DNA of 64,000 bases. Origin: an uncultured Desulfobulbus sp. (GTDB lineage: Bacteria > Desulfobacterota > Desulfobulbia > Desulfobulbales > Desulfobulbaceae). The position numbers were made by a program, and so were the translations under genes. Of the stretch, positions 55,777 to 64,000 are shown one piece after another; position 1 is the first letter of the stretch; each line of letters begins with the position of its first letter. The notes beneath the pieces were generated by a model. That model was not told the origin of the DNA. It ran no database searches and was given only the letters and a program-made list of their open reading frames with translations. The stretch covers positions 717,501-781,500 of the forward strand of contig NZ_OY760916.1 in NCBI RefSeq assembly GCF_963664075.1, read 5' to 3'.

Positions 55777-57237
55777 CTATTTTTTTACTTCCCAGGTGGT
55801 TCCTTCAGGCCCATCTTTGAGAACAATCTTATGTTCCAGCAACTGGTCACGTACCTCATCCGAGGTCGCCCAGTCCTTGTCGGCGCGGGCCTGGTTACGT
55901 TTAGCAATGAGCGCGTTGATTTCCTCTTCGCCAATGGTAATTTCGGCCAAGACCTTAGCCTTGGTGACCGCGACTACCTCGGCTGGATTATGCTGGGCCA
56001 GCCCCACTACCTCGGCCAATTCCCGAAAAGTTGCAGCTGTCTTCTTGAGTAACTCGACATCCGCAGCCGCTGGCTGTTCCGGAAGGACCCGCAATACCTT
56101 GTTCATCCCTTTGATTGCTTCAAACAAATGACCCAGTGCCTGGGCGGTATTGAAGTCGTTATCCATGGCCTTGTAGAAACGATCGCGCAGGGATTCAAGA
56201 CTTTTTGCATCCTTGCTACTGGCAACGGGATCACCATCACCTGTTGCTCCCAGCTCATCCACCTTGGCCAAACATTCATAGATGCGGGCCAAACCGGTTT
56301 CCGCATCCTGGAGTGCTGCCTCGGTGAAGTCGAGCGGGTTGCGGTACTGGGTGGAGAAGATGAACAAACGCAGGACCTCGGGCTCGTATTGCTTGAGCAC
56401 GTCACGAATAGTGAGAAAGTTGCCCAGGGATTTGGACATTTTTTCGTCTTTGATGGTCACAAAGCCATGGTGCATCCAGAGGTTGGCAAAGTGCTTGCCT
56501 GAGGCTGCGCAGCTCTGGGCGATCTCGTTCTCATGGTGGGGGAAGACCAGGTCCTTGCCACCGCCATGGATATCAAAGGTGTCACCCAGGTACTTGCGGC
56601 TCATGGCAGAACACTCGATGTGCCAGCCCGGACGACCATCACCCCAGGGGCTCAGCCATTTGGGCTCACCGGGTTTGGCCCCTTTCCAGAGGACAAAATC
56701 CATAGGGTGCTCTTTGCGATCGTTTACTTCCACTCGCGCCCCCGCCTGCATATCTTCCAGGCCGCGTCCGGAGAGCTGTCCGTACCCTTCAAACTTGTTG
56801 ACCCGAAAGTAGACGTCTCCGTCCACCGGATAAGCAATACCCTTGTCGACCAGTTCTTTAACCAGATCGATCATTTCCTGAATATGTTCGGTTGCTTTGG
56901 GCTCAAGATCAGGGCGGAGGGTGCCCAGTGCATCCATATCGGTGTAAAATTCATTAATAAAACGCAGGGCCAGGGCGCTGCTCTCAATCCCCTGTTCGTT
57001 GGCCCGCTTGATGATCTTGTCATCAATATCGGTAAAGTTGCGGACAAAGGTCACCTTGTAACCACGGTGGCGCAGATAGCGAACCACCATATCAAAGACC
57101 AGTGCAGAACGTGCGTGCCCTATATGACAGTAATCGTAGGAGGTAATTCCGCAGACATAGAGTTTAACATGGCCCTCTTCGATGGGGCGCAGCGGTTCCT
57201 TCTTACGGCTTAATGTATTGTAAATTTTTATCGACAT
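55777..57237 (-). CDS. cysS: Cysteinyl-tRNA synthetase
   Basis: A class I aminoacyl-tRNA synthetase of about 486 residues. HIGH motif as CHIGHARS in GITSYDYCHIGHARSALVFD, zinc ligands including the Cys of LYVCGIT and HIECSAM, the HHENEIAQS segment, and KMSKS in DEKMSKSLGNFLT. Full length. ATG at MSIKIYNTL is preferred, with TTGGAAA upstream; a TTG four codons earlier is also in frame. It is followed directly by a repeat pair and the Memo-family gene. Confidence 0.97.
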   Translation of the reverse strand: MSIKIYNTLSRKKEPLRPIEEGHVKLYVCGITSYDYCHIGHARSALVFDMVVRYLRHRGYKVTFVRNFTDIDDKIIKRANEQGIESSALALRFINEFYTDMDALGTLRPDLEPKATEHIQEMIDLVKELVDKGIAYPVDGDVYFRVNKFEGYGQLSGRGLEDMQAGARVEVNDRKEHPMDFVLWKGAKPGEPKWLSPWGDGRPGWHIECSAMSRKYLGDTFDIHGGGKDLVFPHHENEIAQSCAASGKHFANLWMHHGFVTIKDEKMSKSLGNFLTIRDVLKQYEPEVLRLFIFSTQYRNPLDFTEAALQDAETGLARIYECLAKVDELGATGDGDPVASSKDAKSLESLRDRFYKAMDNDFNTAQALGHLFEAIKGMNKVLRVLPEQPAAADVELLKKTAATFRELAEVVGLAQHNPAEVVAVTKAKVLAEITIGEEEINALIAKRNQARADKDWATSDEVRDQLLEHKIVLKDGPEGTTWEVKK

Positions 57238-57288
57238 CTGTTTTTCCAAGTGGGTTGATACAACCTGTTAGGCTTCTTGAGTGAAAAC

Positions 57289-57340
57289 CTGAATCCGAGC
57301 GTATGCAGTGTTGAGCGATCACCCGCCGCCACAGATTCAG
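57289..57340. repeat. Shortened copy of the CTGAATCCG inverted-repeat element
   Basis: It begins CTGAATCCG and ends CCCGCCGCCACAGATTCAG, matching both ends of the 108-base element at 23622-23729 but with most of the interior missing. It lies between cysS and the AmpG-like gene. Confidence 0.55.
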
Positions 57341-57380
57341 TGAAAAGACAATGTACTACAACTCTGGCAGAACTCAAACC

Positions 57381-58610
57381 TTATTGCGCATCTCTGTGGT
57401 ACTGTCTCGAAACCATAGGGAGGAGCATGAGGCCTGGCAAGGCCGCTAAGGTGCAACCAATAAAAAAGAGGGGCCAGCCGGTGTGTTCGGCTATCCAGCC
57501 GGCAGGGGCGGCGATGATGACTCGTGGAACTCCCATGCAACTGGAGAGCAATGCATATTGGGTGGCGGTAAACCGTTTATTGGTCAGTGAGGCCATGTAA
57601 GCAACATAGGCACTGGTGCCCATCCCGCTGGTGAGCTGCTCGAGGATGATAGCCACAGCCAGTGCCGTGAGGGAATTGCCGATCAGGGCAAGTCCGGTGA
57701 AACTGAGGATGGCCACCGCCTGGAGGATGCCAAAGATCCAGAGGCTACGAATGATACCGATACGCAAAAGGATCATCCCTCCCAGAAGGCCGCCGGCAAT
57801 GGCCGACCAAAATCCAAAAAGCTTGGCCAAGGCACCGATTTCGGTCTTGCTGAACCCGAGATCCAGGTAAAAAGGTGTGGTCAGCGTGGAGGCCATCTGG
57901 TCTCCCAGCTTGTAGAGCAGGATAAAGAGCAGCAGCATCAAGGCACGATCCCGCTTGAAGTAATCAACGAATGGCTCAACCACAGCCTCGGTAAAGGTTT
58001 GAGGCGATCCCCGGGTAAGCTCTGGTTCGCGGCAAAAAAGGGTGGTCAGTACACCTACCAGAAGAAATCCGGCCATGAGCAGGTATACCTGAGAAAAGGC
58101 CATCAGGTCTGCCAGGATGAGTCCACCGCTGCCCGCCAGCAGCATACCCACCCGGTAGCCGTTCACATAAAACGAGCTGCCAAGTCCCAGTTGGTTATCG
58201 CTTAAATCTTCACGGCGATAGGCATCAACAACAATATCCTGAGAGGCAGAGAAAAAGGTGACGAAAAAGGCCGCCAGGGCCACCAGCCAGGGAGATTGGC
58301 CCGGATCAGTCAGGCCGAGGCCGATCAGGGCAACAATAAGGATGAGTTGCAGGGTAAGCATCCAGCCGCGCCTGCGTCCAAACAAGGGTAGGGTGAAGCG
58401 ATCAAAGATGGGAGCCCAGAGGAATTTTAGGGTATAGGGCAGCCCCACCAGGGAATACAAACCGATCACAGAGAGATCGACCTGGGCATCTTTCATCCAG
58501 GCCTGTAGGACTGTGGATGTGAGCAGGAGCGGGACACCGCAGGAAAAGCCCATCAAAAAGGAGACGAGCATGCGGGGAGAAAAAAACTGGCGCCAGAGAG
58601 TTGAGTTCAT
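57381..58610 (-). CDS. AmpG-like MFS transporter (muropeptide permease family)
   Basis: About 409 residues with 12 predicted transmembrane helices. The N-terminus FFSPRMLVSFLMGFSCGVPLLLTSTVLQAWMKDAQVDLSVIGLYSLVGLPYTLKFLWAPIFDRF and the SQDIVVDAYRRE motif are characteristic of AmpG, which imports GlcNAc-anhydro-muropeptides for cell-wall recycling. The start is set at MNSTLWRQ to match AmpG proteins; ATGs seven codons earlier and at 58739 are in frame but none has a clear Shine-Dalgarno. Related MFS proteins carry other solutes, so the substrate is inferred. Confidence 0.82.
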   Translation of the reverse strand: MNSTLWRQFFSPRMLVSFLMGFSCGVPLLLTSTVLQAWMKDAQVDLSVIGLYSLVGLPYTLKFLWAPIFDRFTLPLFGRRRGWMLTLQLILIVALIGLGLTDPGQSPWLVALAAFFVTFFSASQDIVVDAYRREDLSDNQLGLGSSFYVNGYRVGMLLAGSGGLILADLMAFSQVYLLMAGFLLVGVLTTLFCREPELTRGSPQTFTEAVVEPFVDYFKRDRALMLLLFILLYKLGDQMASTLTTPFYLDLGFSKTEIGALAKLFGFWSAIAGGLLGGMILLRIGIIRSLWIFGILQAVAILSFTGLALIGNSLTALAVAIILEQLTSGMGTSAYVAYMASLTNKRFTATQYALLSSCMGVPRVIIAAPAGWIAEHTGWPLFFIGCTLAALPGLMLLPMVSRQYHRDAQ

Positions 58611-58799
58611 GTTGTTAAAATTGTTTACCATTAATGCTTTGCTTAAAAAAAACAGATCTCTCCCTCTGGTCGAGATGACATCGAGGAAGTTCAGTACGAC
58701 CTCGCTCTGACCGCAACATTGATGTAATCCCGAACACATGTGAGGGATCTTACTGTTCTCAACGGCAGTTCAGATTCGGTTTTCGGTTCCTGCTTACGT

Positions 58800-59939
58800 T
58801 CACCGATCCAGCGGTTTAAACGGTTGGTAGAGCGGGTCGCCTATCAAAACCATCTGCCAGGAGAGGAAGGGCAGGGTGATGAGATAGGTTTCGCCAAGAC
58901 TGAGGTAGCCTTCTCTGAGTTTAGAGAAAAACAGGTCCGGCAGCGGGAAGGCCTGGACATAGGGTTCATACACCGGGCCAAGGGTGGCGGTAATGCCGCG
59001 TTCCAGCATGCGTTTACACCAGACCTGGGAATTTTCCCGTCTGAGGGTGGCACACTCGTTACTTGCGATATGATAGCCAATGGCTCCTCGTGTCCAGGTG
59101 AAGGCGTCGATGTAGTGTCCCAGGCTGTACCAGCCGCAGTAGAGGGCAGCCTTGGGGCAGGTGCCCGGTTGAAACAATGCTGGATTTTGATCAAGGGTGA
59201 CCGTCATCTGGCCAGCTTCACTAATTTTTTCTGCGGCTTTGTGCAGTGACGCATCGTACAAAGCGTACCCCTGTAATTTCTTTTCAGGAGGGAGGGGCCA
59301 ACGGGCATCGAAATAGGCGTTACCTCGTAAGCCTTTTTTCTCGGTGGCGAGGGCATCGTCGATAATTCTTCGCACAATTTTGGGGTTCGGTCCGTCCAGG
59401 CGGCTGACGATGAGAACCTGATCTTTTGTAAGCAATGTTTTCTGTTGCTGAAACCCTAAAAAATAAGGATTTGGTAGCCAACCATCCAAGGGATATTTTT
59501 CAGTCAATACCAGAGCAAGTTCAGAGTCCACAGAGGCTCTGCTATCCATTTCTCGGGGTTGTTTTGCCTTTGGGGTATTATACGGTGGCAGCTGTGGTTT
59601 TATCGCCAAAGGTACTCCGTACATGGTGACCAAACATCGAATACGATGTTCCGGATCACGCTTGGCAAGCGCCTCTCGCACCGGTTTGAGAATACTTTGG
59701 GTGAACTCCTGGCGTGAGCAACGCTCCTCCCAGGTTGCGGCGATTTTGATGAGGTTTTTCTGATCAATACCTCGTTTGCGCATATAATACTGAGCCAGTG
59801 CCAGGCTGTTGCTGGCTCGGGCATTGGCTATGACCATCACTTCGTTGGGAGCAAGGGCAAACGTAGGAGCGGCCAGGCAGGAGAAGAAAAGAATGGAAAA
59901 AAGAAAGATTCTTAGAAATTGACTGGCAGGCTTGGGCAT
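58800..59939 (-). CDS. TIGR03790-family exported protein
   Basis: About 379 residues. A signal peptide (FLRIFLFSILFFSCLAAPTFA) is followed by LAPNEVMVIANARASNSLALAQYYMRKRGI, the conserved CLVTMYGVPLAI segment, DSELALVLT, WYSLGHYIDAFTW and the C-terminal TLGPVYEPYVQAFPLPDLFFSKLREGYLSLGETYLITLPFLSWQMVLIGDPLY. This pattern is the TIGR03790 family, of unknown function. The start at MPKPASQF gives a normal signal peptide; ATGs 11 and 15 codons earlier are possible. It is divergent from mutY, 59 bases away. Confidence 0.82.
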   Translation of the reverse strand: MPKPASQFLRIFLFSILFFSCLAAPTFALAPNEVMVIANARASNSLALAQYYMRKRGIDQKNLIKIAATWEERCSRQEFTQSILKPVREALAKRDPEHRIRCLVTMYGVPLAIKPQLPPYNTPKAKQPREMDSRASVDSELALVLTEKYPLDGWLPNPYFLGFQQQKTLLTKDQVLIVSRLDGPNPKIVRRIIDDALATEKKGLRGNAYFDARWPLPPEKKLQGYALYDASLHKAAEKISEAGQMTVTLDQNPALFQPGTCPKAALYCGWYSLGHYIDAFTWTRGAIGYHIASNECATLRRENSQVWCKRMLERGITATLGPVYEPYVQAFPLPDLFFSKLREGYLSLGETYLITLPFLSWQMVLIGDPLYQPFKPLDR

Positions 59940-59998
59940 AGAAGGGTACCTTGAGATTTGAATTTGCTTCATCTTTTGCAGCATAGAGGAAAGACTAC

Positions 59999-61108
59999 GT
60001 GATTGACAAGAACAATGAGGCCGACATCACTGACTTTCGTGGTCGGTTGCTGGACTGGTTTGAAGCCAACCAACGCCCCTTGCCCTGGCGCAGTACATAC
60101 GAACCTTATCATGTCTGGATCTCTGAGATTATGGGGCAGCAGACCCAGATGGACAGAGTGGTGCAGTATTTTAACCGCTGGATCGCACAGTTCCCCGATG
60201 TGGCCACGGTTGCCCATGCCCCAGAGCAGGCGATCCTCAAAGCCTGGGAAGGGTTGGGCTACTACAGCAGAGCTCGAAACATTCAGCGCGCAGCTCAGCA
60301 GATGCTGGATCAGTATGAAGGTGCAATCCCCTCGGAGCATAAGGCGCTTCTGGAGCTCCCCGGAATCGGCCCCTATACCGCGGCGGCCATTCTCTCCATC
60401 GCGTTTAATCTGCCTTTTCCCTTAAAAGATGCCAATGTGGAGCGGGTTTTTGCTCGCCTGGCTGACATTGAGAGCCCTGTCAAACAAAGCGCGACCCAAA
60501 AGCGAATTGGCACCATGGCAGAGGCGCTGCTCGATCCTGAGTCGCCACGACTCTACAATCAGGCGCTTATGGAGCTGGGGGCCTTGATCTGTACCCCGAA
60601 AAAGCCAGCCTGTGAGCTCTGCCCGGTACACATGCACTGTCAGGCGCTGAAAAAAGATACGGTTGAGTTTCGCCCTCTGCCCAGTGATAAACAAAAAAAG
60701 ATCGAAATCGTCATGGCCTGCACCATCCTTCATGTTAATGGGGAGATTTTTGTCCAGCAGCGCATGGCCGATGATATCTGGGGCGGATTATGGGAGTTTC
60801 CCGGAGGGCGTCTTGAAGAAGGGGAGCAACCTCAGGAGGCCGCGCAGCGGGAATTAGCCGAGGAGACCGGTTATCAGGTGAGCAAACTGGAATTTTTTAA
60901 GACCGTGGTTCATCATTACACCCGCTACCGGGTAACCCTGCACGGATTTCTTGCCCAGCTTGACGCGCCACCTGCAAAACCAATCCTCAGCGCAGCCCAG
61001 GATTACGCCTGGGTCTCACCCACCGGACTTGCAGCGTACCCCTATCCCGCAGGACATCGCATGTTGGTTGCTGCCCTGGAGGAGATGGATTTTCCGGAAA
61101 TTAGGTAG
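59999..61108 (+). CDS. mutY: Adenine DNA glycosylase
   Basis: Removes adenine mispaired with 8-oxoguanine. 369 residues. The N-terminal glycosylase has catalytic Glu43 (VWISEIMGQQTQ), the helix-hairpin-helix LPGIGPYTAAAILSIAF and catalytic Asp144. The [4Fe-4S] cluster ligands are Cys198, Cys205, Cys208 and Cys214 with the standard C-x6-C-x2-C-x5-C spacing. The C-terminal NUDIX-like 8-oxoG-recognition domain (about 230-369) keeps GGLWEFPGGRLEEGEQPQEAAQRELAEETG. Start is GTG with AGGAAAG placed well upstream. Confidence 0.95.
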   Translation: MIDKNNEADITDFRGRLLDWFEANQRPLPWRSTYEPYHVWISEIMGQQTQMDRVVQYFNRWIAQFPDVATVAHAPEQAILKAWEGLGYYSRARNIQRAAQQMLDQYEGAIPSEHKALLELPGIGPYTAAAILSIAFNLPFPLKDANVERVFARLADIESPVKQSATQKRIGTMAEALLDPESPRLYNQALMELGALICTPKKPACELCPVHMHCQALKKDTVEFRPLPSDKQKKIEIVMACTILHVNGEIFVQQRMADDIWGGLWEFPGGRLEEGEQPQEAAQRELAEETGYQVSKLEFFKTVVHHYTRYRVTLHGFLAQLDAPPAKPILSAAQDYAWVSPTGLAAYPYPAGHRMLVAALEEMDFPEIR

Positions 61109-61272
61109 GATTACCTAGTGTAAATTTATTGAAACAATAAACTGTTGCGCTTTTTCATGATATAGATTTACGTATTCTCGGAAATCAAATTGTAATCTCA
61201 TACCAAGAGTGGTAGGTTACTCAATGTCTACCATTCTTTCCTTTACCGACTCCTTTAACTCATACAATTTCT

Positions 61273-62787
61273 GTGTCAGATAACGCGCTCAACATATCGA
61301 ATATGCAAGAAGAGGTGGATCGTCTCAGCACCAACTGGCGAACCTTGCTCGACGCCATGCCCGAAATGGTGTTTCTTCTTCGTGACGATGGCGGTATTGA
61401 ATACATGAACCGCAGTGCCAAAAATTGCTTCGGTCACCCCTGCGGAAAAAAAGTCGCGGCCAGCCTGGCGGGAATAGGGCAATCCTGCCGCGATAAACTC
61501 ACCGGCGCTAAAAAGCAGCAGAAGCATTCGAAAGTTGTCGAGACCATGGTCGATACCACCCCGGTGGAGTATTCATCGGTTCCTTTTGTGGGCTATACTG
61601 GTGAACGGCTGATTATGCTGGTGATGCGTGATATTACCGAGCGCAAAGATTTCGAGCAGGAGCTACTCCAGTTCAACACCAGTATCGAGACCATTCTCGA
61701 GTCGAAAATAGATGAGTTACAGGCCAGTGAGGAGATGCGCACCAAGCTGATGCGTCAGGTCAATAGTTTGAAAAGTCAGCTTGGCCACCACCACCATGCC
61801 GATAAAATGGTGGGCCGCAGCCGAAAGATGCGCGAACTTCGCGAGATGATTCATCAGGTCTCTAGCTCTGATGCCACCATCCTGATCACCGGCGAATCTG
61901 GTACCGGTAAAGAGCTGGTCGCCAACTTGGTCAAAGCCACCAGCGGGCGTGAAGACAAGCCCTTTTTAAAAATTAACTGCAACGCCATTAACGATTCCCT
62001 GCTTGAAGCGGATCTTTTTGGGTATGAGAAAGGTGCGTTTACCGGGGCCACCGGCCGCAAAGTGGGAAAATTCGAGGTTGTCGACGGAGGCACCATCTTT
62101 CTTGATGAGATCGGTGATATCAGTGCCCGGATGCAGGTGGCCATGTTGCGGGTGCTCCAAAACGGAGAAATTATCCGTGTGGGTGGTACCGAGCCGGTCA
62201 AGGTGGATGTGCGGGTTATCGCTGCAACCAATGTCGATCTGACCCAGGCGGTTAAAGAGAAAAAATTTCGTCTGGATCTCTACTACCGGCTCAATATTAT
62301 CAATATCGATATTCCGCCATTGAGGGATCGCAAGGAAGACGTGGTCGAACTGGTTTCTCACTTCGTCAACCACTATCGGGAAGCGTTCAAAAAAGAGATC
62401 GATTTTGTGCCCAAATCCATCATTAACCGCTTACTCGAACACGATTGGCCGGGTAATGTGCGTGAGCTCGAAAACCTGATCCAACGTGCGGTGCTCATGG
62501 CCAAGGGCAAGATGATTACAGAGAGCGATCTCCTCTTTGATCAGGATCCGCGGATCGAGCAGCAGGGTGGAGAACTTGTCGAGATTGATGATAAACTTGG
62601 ACTTGTCCCCTTAAAGTCGATCCTGGGAGATTTTGAAGCCACCATCATTCGCCGCGCTCTCTCCAAATACAGCGGTAACGTGGCCACAACAGCCGGACAT
62701 CTCAATATTGGCAAGACCGCGCTCTACGACAAGATGAAGCAGCACGGTATCTCTGCCAAAAGTATCAAGAAGAAGAAAACAGCCTGA
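61273..62787 (+). CDS. PAS-domain sigma-54-dependent transcriptional activator
   Basis: 504 residues. An N-terminal PAS sensor (about 20-130; NWRTLLDAMPEMVFLLRDDGGIEYMNRSAKNCFG) and a coiled linker lead to an AAA+ domain with Walker A GESGTGKE (about 207-214), the sigma-54 contact loop GAFTGA (about 254-259), Walker B GTIFLDEIGDIS and the arginine-finger region. A Fis-type helix-turn-helix ends the protein (GNVATTAGHLNIGKTALYDKMKQHGI). No receiver domain is present, so it probably senses a ligand or redox state directly. The start is uncertain: GTG is used, and an ATG ten codons later is equally without a Shine-Dalgarno. Target genes are unknown; a link to the sigma-54 promoter at 42862 is only speculative. 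Confidence 0.9.
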   Translation: MSDNALNISNMQEEVDRLSTNWRTLLDAMPEMVFLLRDDGGIEYMNRSAKNCFGHPCGKKVAASLAGIGQSCRDKLTGAKKQQKHSKVVETMVDTTPVEYSSVPFVGYTGERLIMLVMRDITERKDFEQELLQFNTSIETILESKIDELQASEEMRTKLMRQVNSLKSQLGHHHHADKMVGRSRKMRELREMIHQVSSSDATILITGESGTGKELVANLVKATSGREDKPFLKINCNAINDSLLEADLFGYEKGAFTGATGRKVGKFEVVDGGTIFLDEIGDISARMQVAMLRVLQNGEIIRVGGTEPVKVDVRVIAATNVDLTQAVKEKKFRLDLYYRLNIINIDIPPLRDRKEDVVELVSHFVNHYREAFKKEIDFVPKSIINRLLEHDWPGNVRELENLIQRAVLMAKGKMITESDLLFDQDPRIEQQGGELVEIDDKLGLVPLKSILGDFEATIIRRALSKYSGNVATTAGHLNIGKTALYDKMKQHGISAKSIKKKKTA

Positions 62788-62975
62788 GGGGAATCTTTCC
62801 TCAAAAAGGCATTCCCTGGTTGTTCGAACCGCAACAGTCTTCCCCCAGCAAGACATCCTACAACCAGTCTCGGTCATCCCGAAGGAATGAGAGGGATCTC
62901 CACCCCAGTACTTGAAGGCTGCTGTAAACAAGGCCGGCGTCCGGAGATCAGGGGGAAGCCAGAAATGTCTTCCTT
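62788..62975. other. Intergenic region with a GTCATCCCG-type repeat-like stretch
   Basis: No gene. GGTCATCCCGAAGGAATGAG followed by AGGGATCT (62862-62898 region) resembles a stretch on the opposite strand near 58655-58681 (GTCATCTCGACCAGAGGGAG then AGATC). Both look like diverged copies of one interspersed repeat. Confidence 0.35.
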
Positions 62976-64000
62976 TTAAAACAGTAAAAATTCCTTCAAG
63001 CTTCCCCGCATGCAATGATTGGAAGCCATAGATGCCGAGTAGGCACCGGCATTGATCAGCGCCATGTACGTGTGCCCGTGCAAGTCTGGAAGCAATGCGT
63101 TGGCATACCAGATATCAAGCGCTTCATTGATATTACCGACCAATGTTTTGTCCGTGCAAGGTTCCCCGTTGTAGCGCAGCGGCACCGGTTGAAAAGGCAG
63201 CGCATAATAAGCTGGTTCCGGAGCAATGTTAAATCCGGCATCCACCCCGACAAAGGTGGTTGCCGCTTTAACTTCTTCAAAGGTTTTCTCTAAAAGAAGT
63301 ATCCCCGCATCCTTAACGATGTAATCTCCCGGTTCAATTCTCAGGTGCAGGTCTGTTGCTCCAAACTGTCGTTTGAGGATAGCCGTCCACTGCTCCAGAT
63401 CAAGGGGCGCCTCACCTGGTAGGTGCGGTACTCCTAATCCCCCGCCAATATTTACATATTTGATGGTGGCCGCTTTTTCGATAAAACAGAAACAGTGCGT
63501 TATGATCTGTTCAAGTTGCTGTAATTGCGTGGTGAGATAACCACAGCCGGTATGAAAGTGGATGGTGTCGACCTCCAGATCATAGCGAGCTGCAATCGCC
63601 AGTGCCTCTGCAAACTGCTGCCAGTAGATGCCAAATTTGGTGGTTTGCGCACCAGCATAGTGCAGTTTGTCGTTATCGGCGCGGCCAATGCCCATTCCCG
63701 GATTTACCCGTAAGCCAATGCGTGTATGGGGTTTTCTTTGACCCCATTGATGGATCGCATGGAGGGAATCGCAATTCATACAGAGTCCGTCATAGCGGGC
63801 GATGCTATCCAGATCCCGCGATGACAGACTCGAAGCGGTAAAGGATATCTCCTCGGGCGTAAAGCCGCAGCTTACAGCTAACTCGATTTCTGCCGGCGAG
63901 CAGGCATCAATACCACAAAGTCCGTTTTGTTTGAGCATGGTCAACAAAGGGGCAAAGCGGTTGGCCTTCATCGCGTAGTAGAGCGAGAACCGATCGGCAA
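62976..64000 (-). CDS. PLP-dependent decarboxylase, Orn/DAP/Arg decarboxylase-2 family (5' end outside window)
   Basis: The frame runs off the right edge; about 341 residues are visible. The PLP lysine motif is SLYYAMKANRF right at the edge, so perhaps 30-50 N-terminal residues are missing. Further motifs are IDACSPAEIELAVSCG, GLRVNPGMGIG, the VDTIHFHTGCGY segment, NIGGGLGVPHLPG, RIEPGDYIVKDAGILL and the C-terminal NAGAYSASMASNHCMRG. The family includes diaminopimelate, ornithine and arginine decarboxylases; a separate lysA is at 13669, so this is probably a paralogue with another substrate. It is convergent with the sigma-54 activator. Confidence 0.85.
   Translation of the reverse strand, partial: ADRFSLYYAMKANRFAPLLTMLKQNGLCGIDACSPAEIELAVSCGFTPEEISFTASSLSSRDLDSIARYDGLCMNCDSLHAIHQWGQRKPHTRIGLRVNPGMGIGRADNDKLHYAGAQTTKFGIYWQQFAEALAIAARYDLEVDTIHFHTGCGYLTTQLQQLEQIITHCFCFIEKAATIKYVNIGGGLGVPHLPGEAPLDLEQWTAILKRQFGATDLHLRIEPGDYIVKDAGILLLEKTFEEVKAATTFVGVDAGFNIAPEPAYYALPFQPVPLRYNGEPCTDKTLVGNINEALDIWYANALLPDLHGHTYMALINAGAYSASMASNHCMRGSLKEFLLF

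Overview
The window reads as chromosomal DNA of a Gram-negative anaerobe, most likely a Desulfobulbales-type member of the Desulfobacterota (former Deltaproteobacteria). This rests on the character of the 16S gene, LPS synthesis (waaA), a selenocysteine synthase, PEP-CTERM and TIGR03790-type proteins, and an EF-G-like GTPase of the kind I associate with this phylum. No database search was possible, so the placement is inference. Nearly all genes are ordinary chromosomal genes. No prophage, CRISPR array, integrase or intact insertion sequence was seen.

Layout. 1-3475: an rRNA operon on the minus strand (16S, tRNA-Ile, tRNA-Ala, 5' part of 23S) with a strong promoter and a 16S-flanking processing stem. 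3476-8393: selA, a degenerate-GGDEF/TPR protein and pilT. 8413-12944: a minus-strand waaA-comEC-PilZ gene run. 13193-15670: lrp-lysA-rsmE. 15671-16457: a block of intergenic repeats. 16458-22151: murJ, an EF-G-like GTPase coupled to mogA/moaB, and purM. 22346-26644: DUF2065, CorA, a DegS-type protease, an SH3/coiled-coil membrane protein and a CNNM/CBS protein. 26795-31841: pepA-fbp, then a leucine-leader attenuator in front of leuA-creA. 32115-33446: two decayed genes joined at an apparent deletion. 33699-38417: a LysR/aldo-keto reductase pair and a large AT-rich Sel1-repeat protein. 38623-42270: SulP and an acyl-CoA synthetase. 42862-53248: a nine-part guanidine/urea nitrogen-assimilation locus. 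53374-64000: a PEP-CTERM lectin, tRNA-Gln, a Memo-family gene, cysS, an AmpG-like transporter, TIGR03790, mutY, a sigma-54 activator and a truncated PLP decarboxylase.

The two most informative regions are regulatory. First, between fbp and leuA there is a promoter, a 27-codon leader with eight Leu codons, mutually exclusive antiterminator and terminator helices, and a T-tract. This is a complete translation-coupled leucine attenuator. Second, the guanidine/urea locus has an ABC importer, a NikR-fold regulator that has lost all four nickel ligands, two DUF1989 (UAAP) subunits, a biotin-dependent carboxylase and allophanate hydrolase. It is preceded by a near-consensus sigma-54 promoter and shows no guanidine riboswitch. 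From known biochemistry of these families the likely pathway is guanidine, carboxyguanidine, allophanate, then ammonia plus CO2.

The intergenic spaces carry several families of short palindromic REP/MITE-like elements, often as head-to-head pairs. They mark the places where the gene order looks least conserved.
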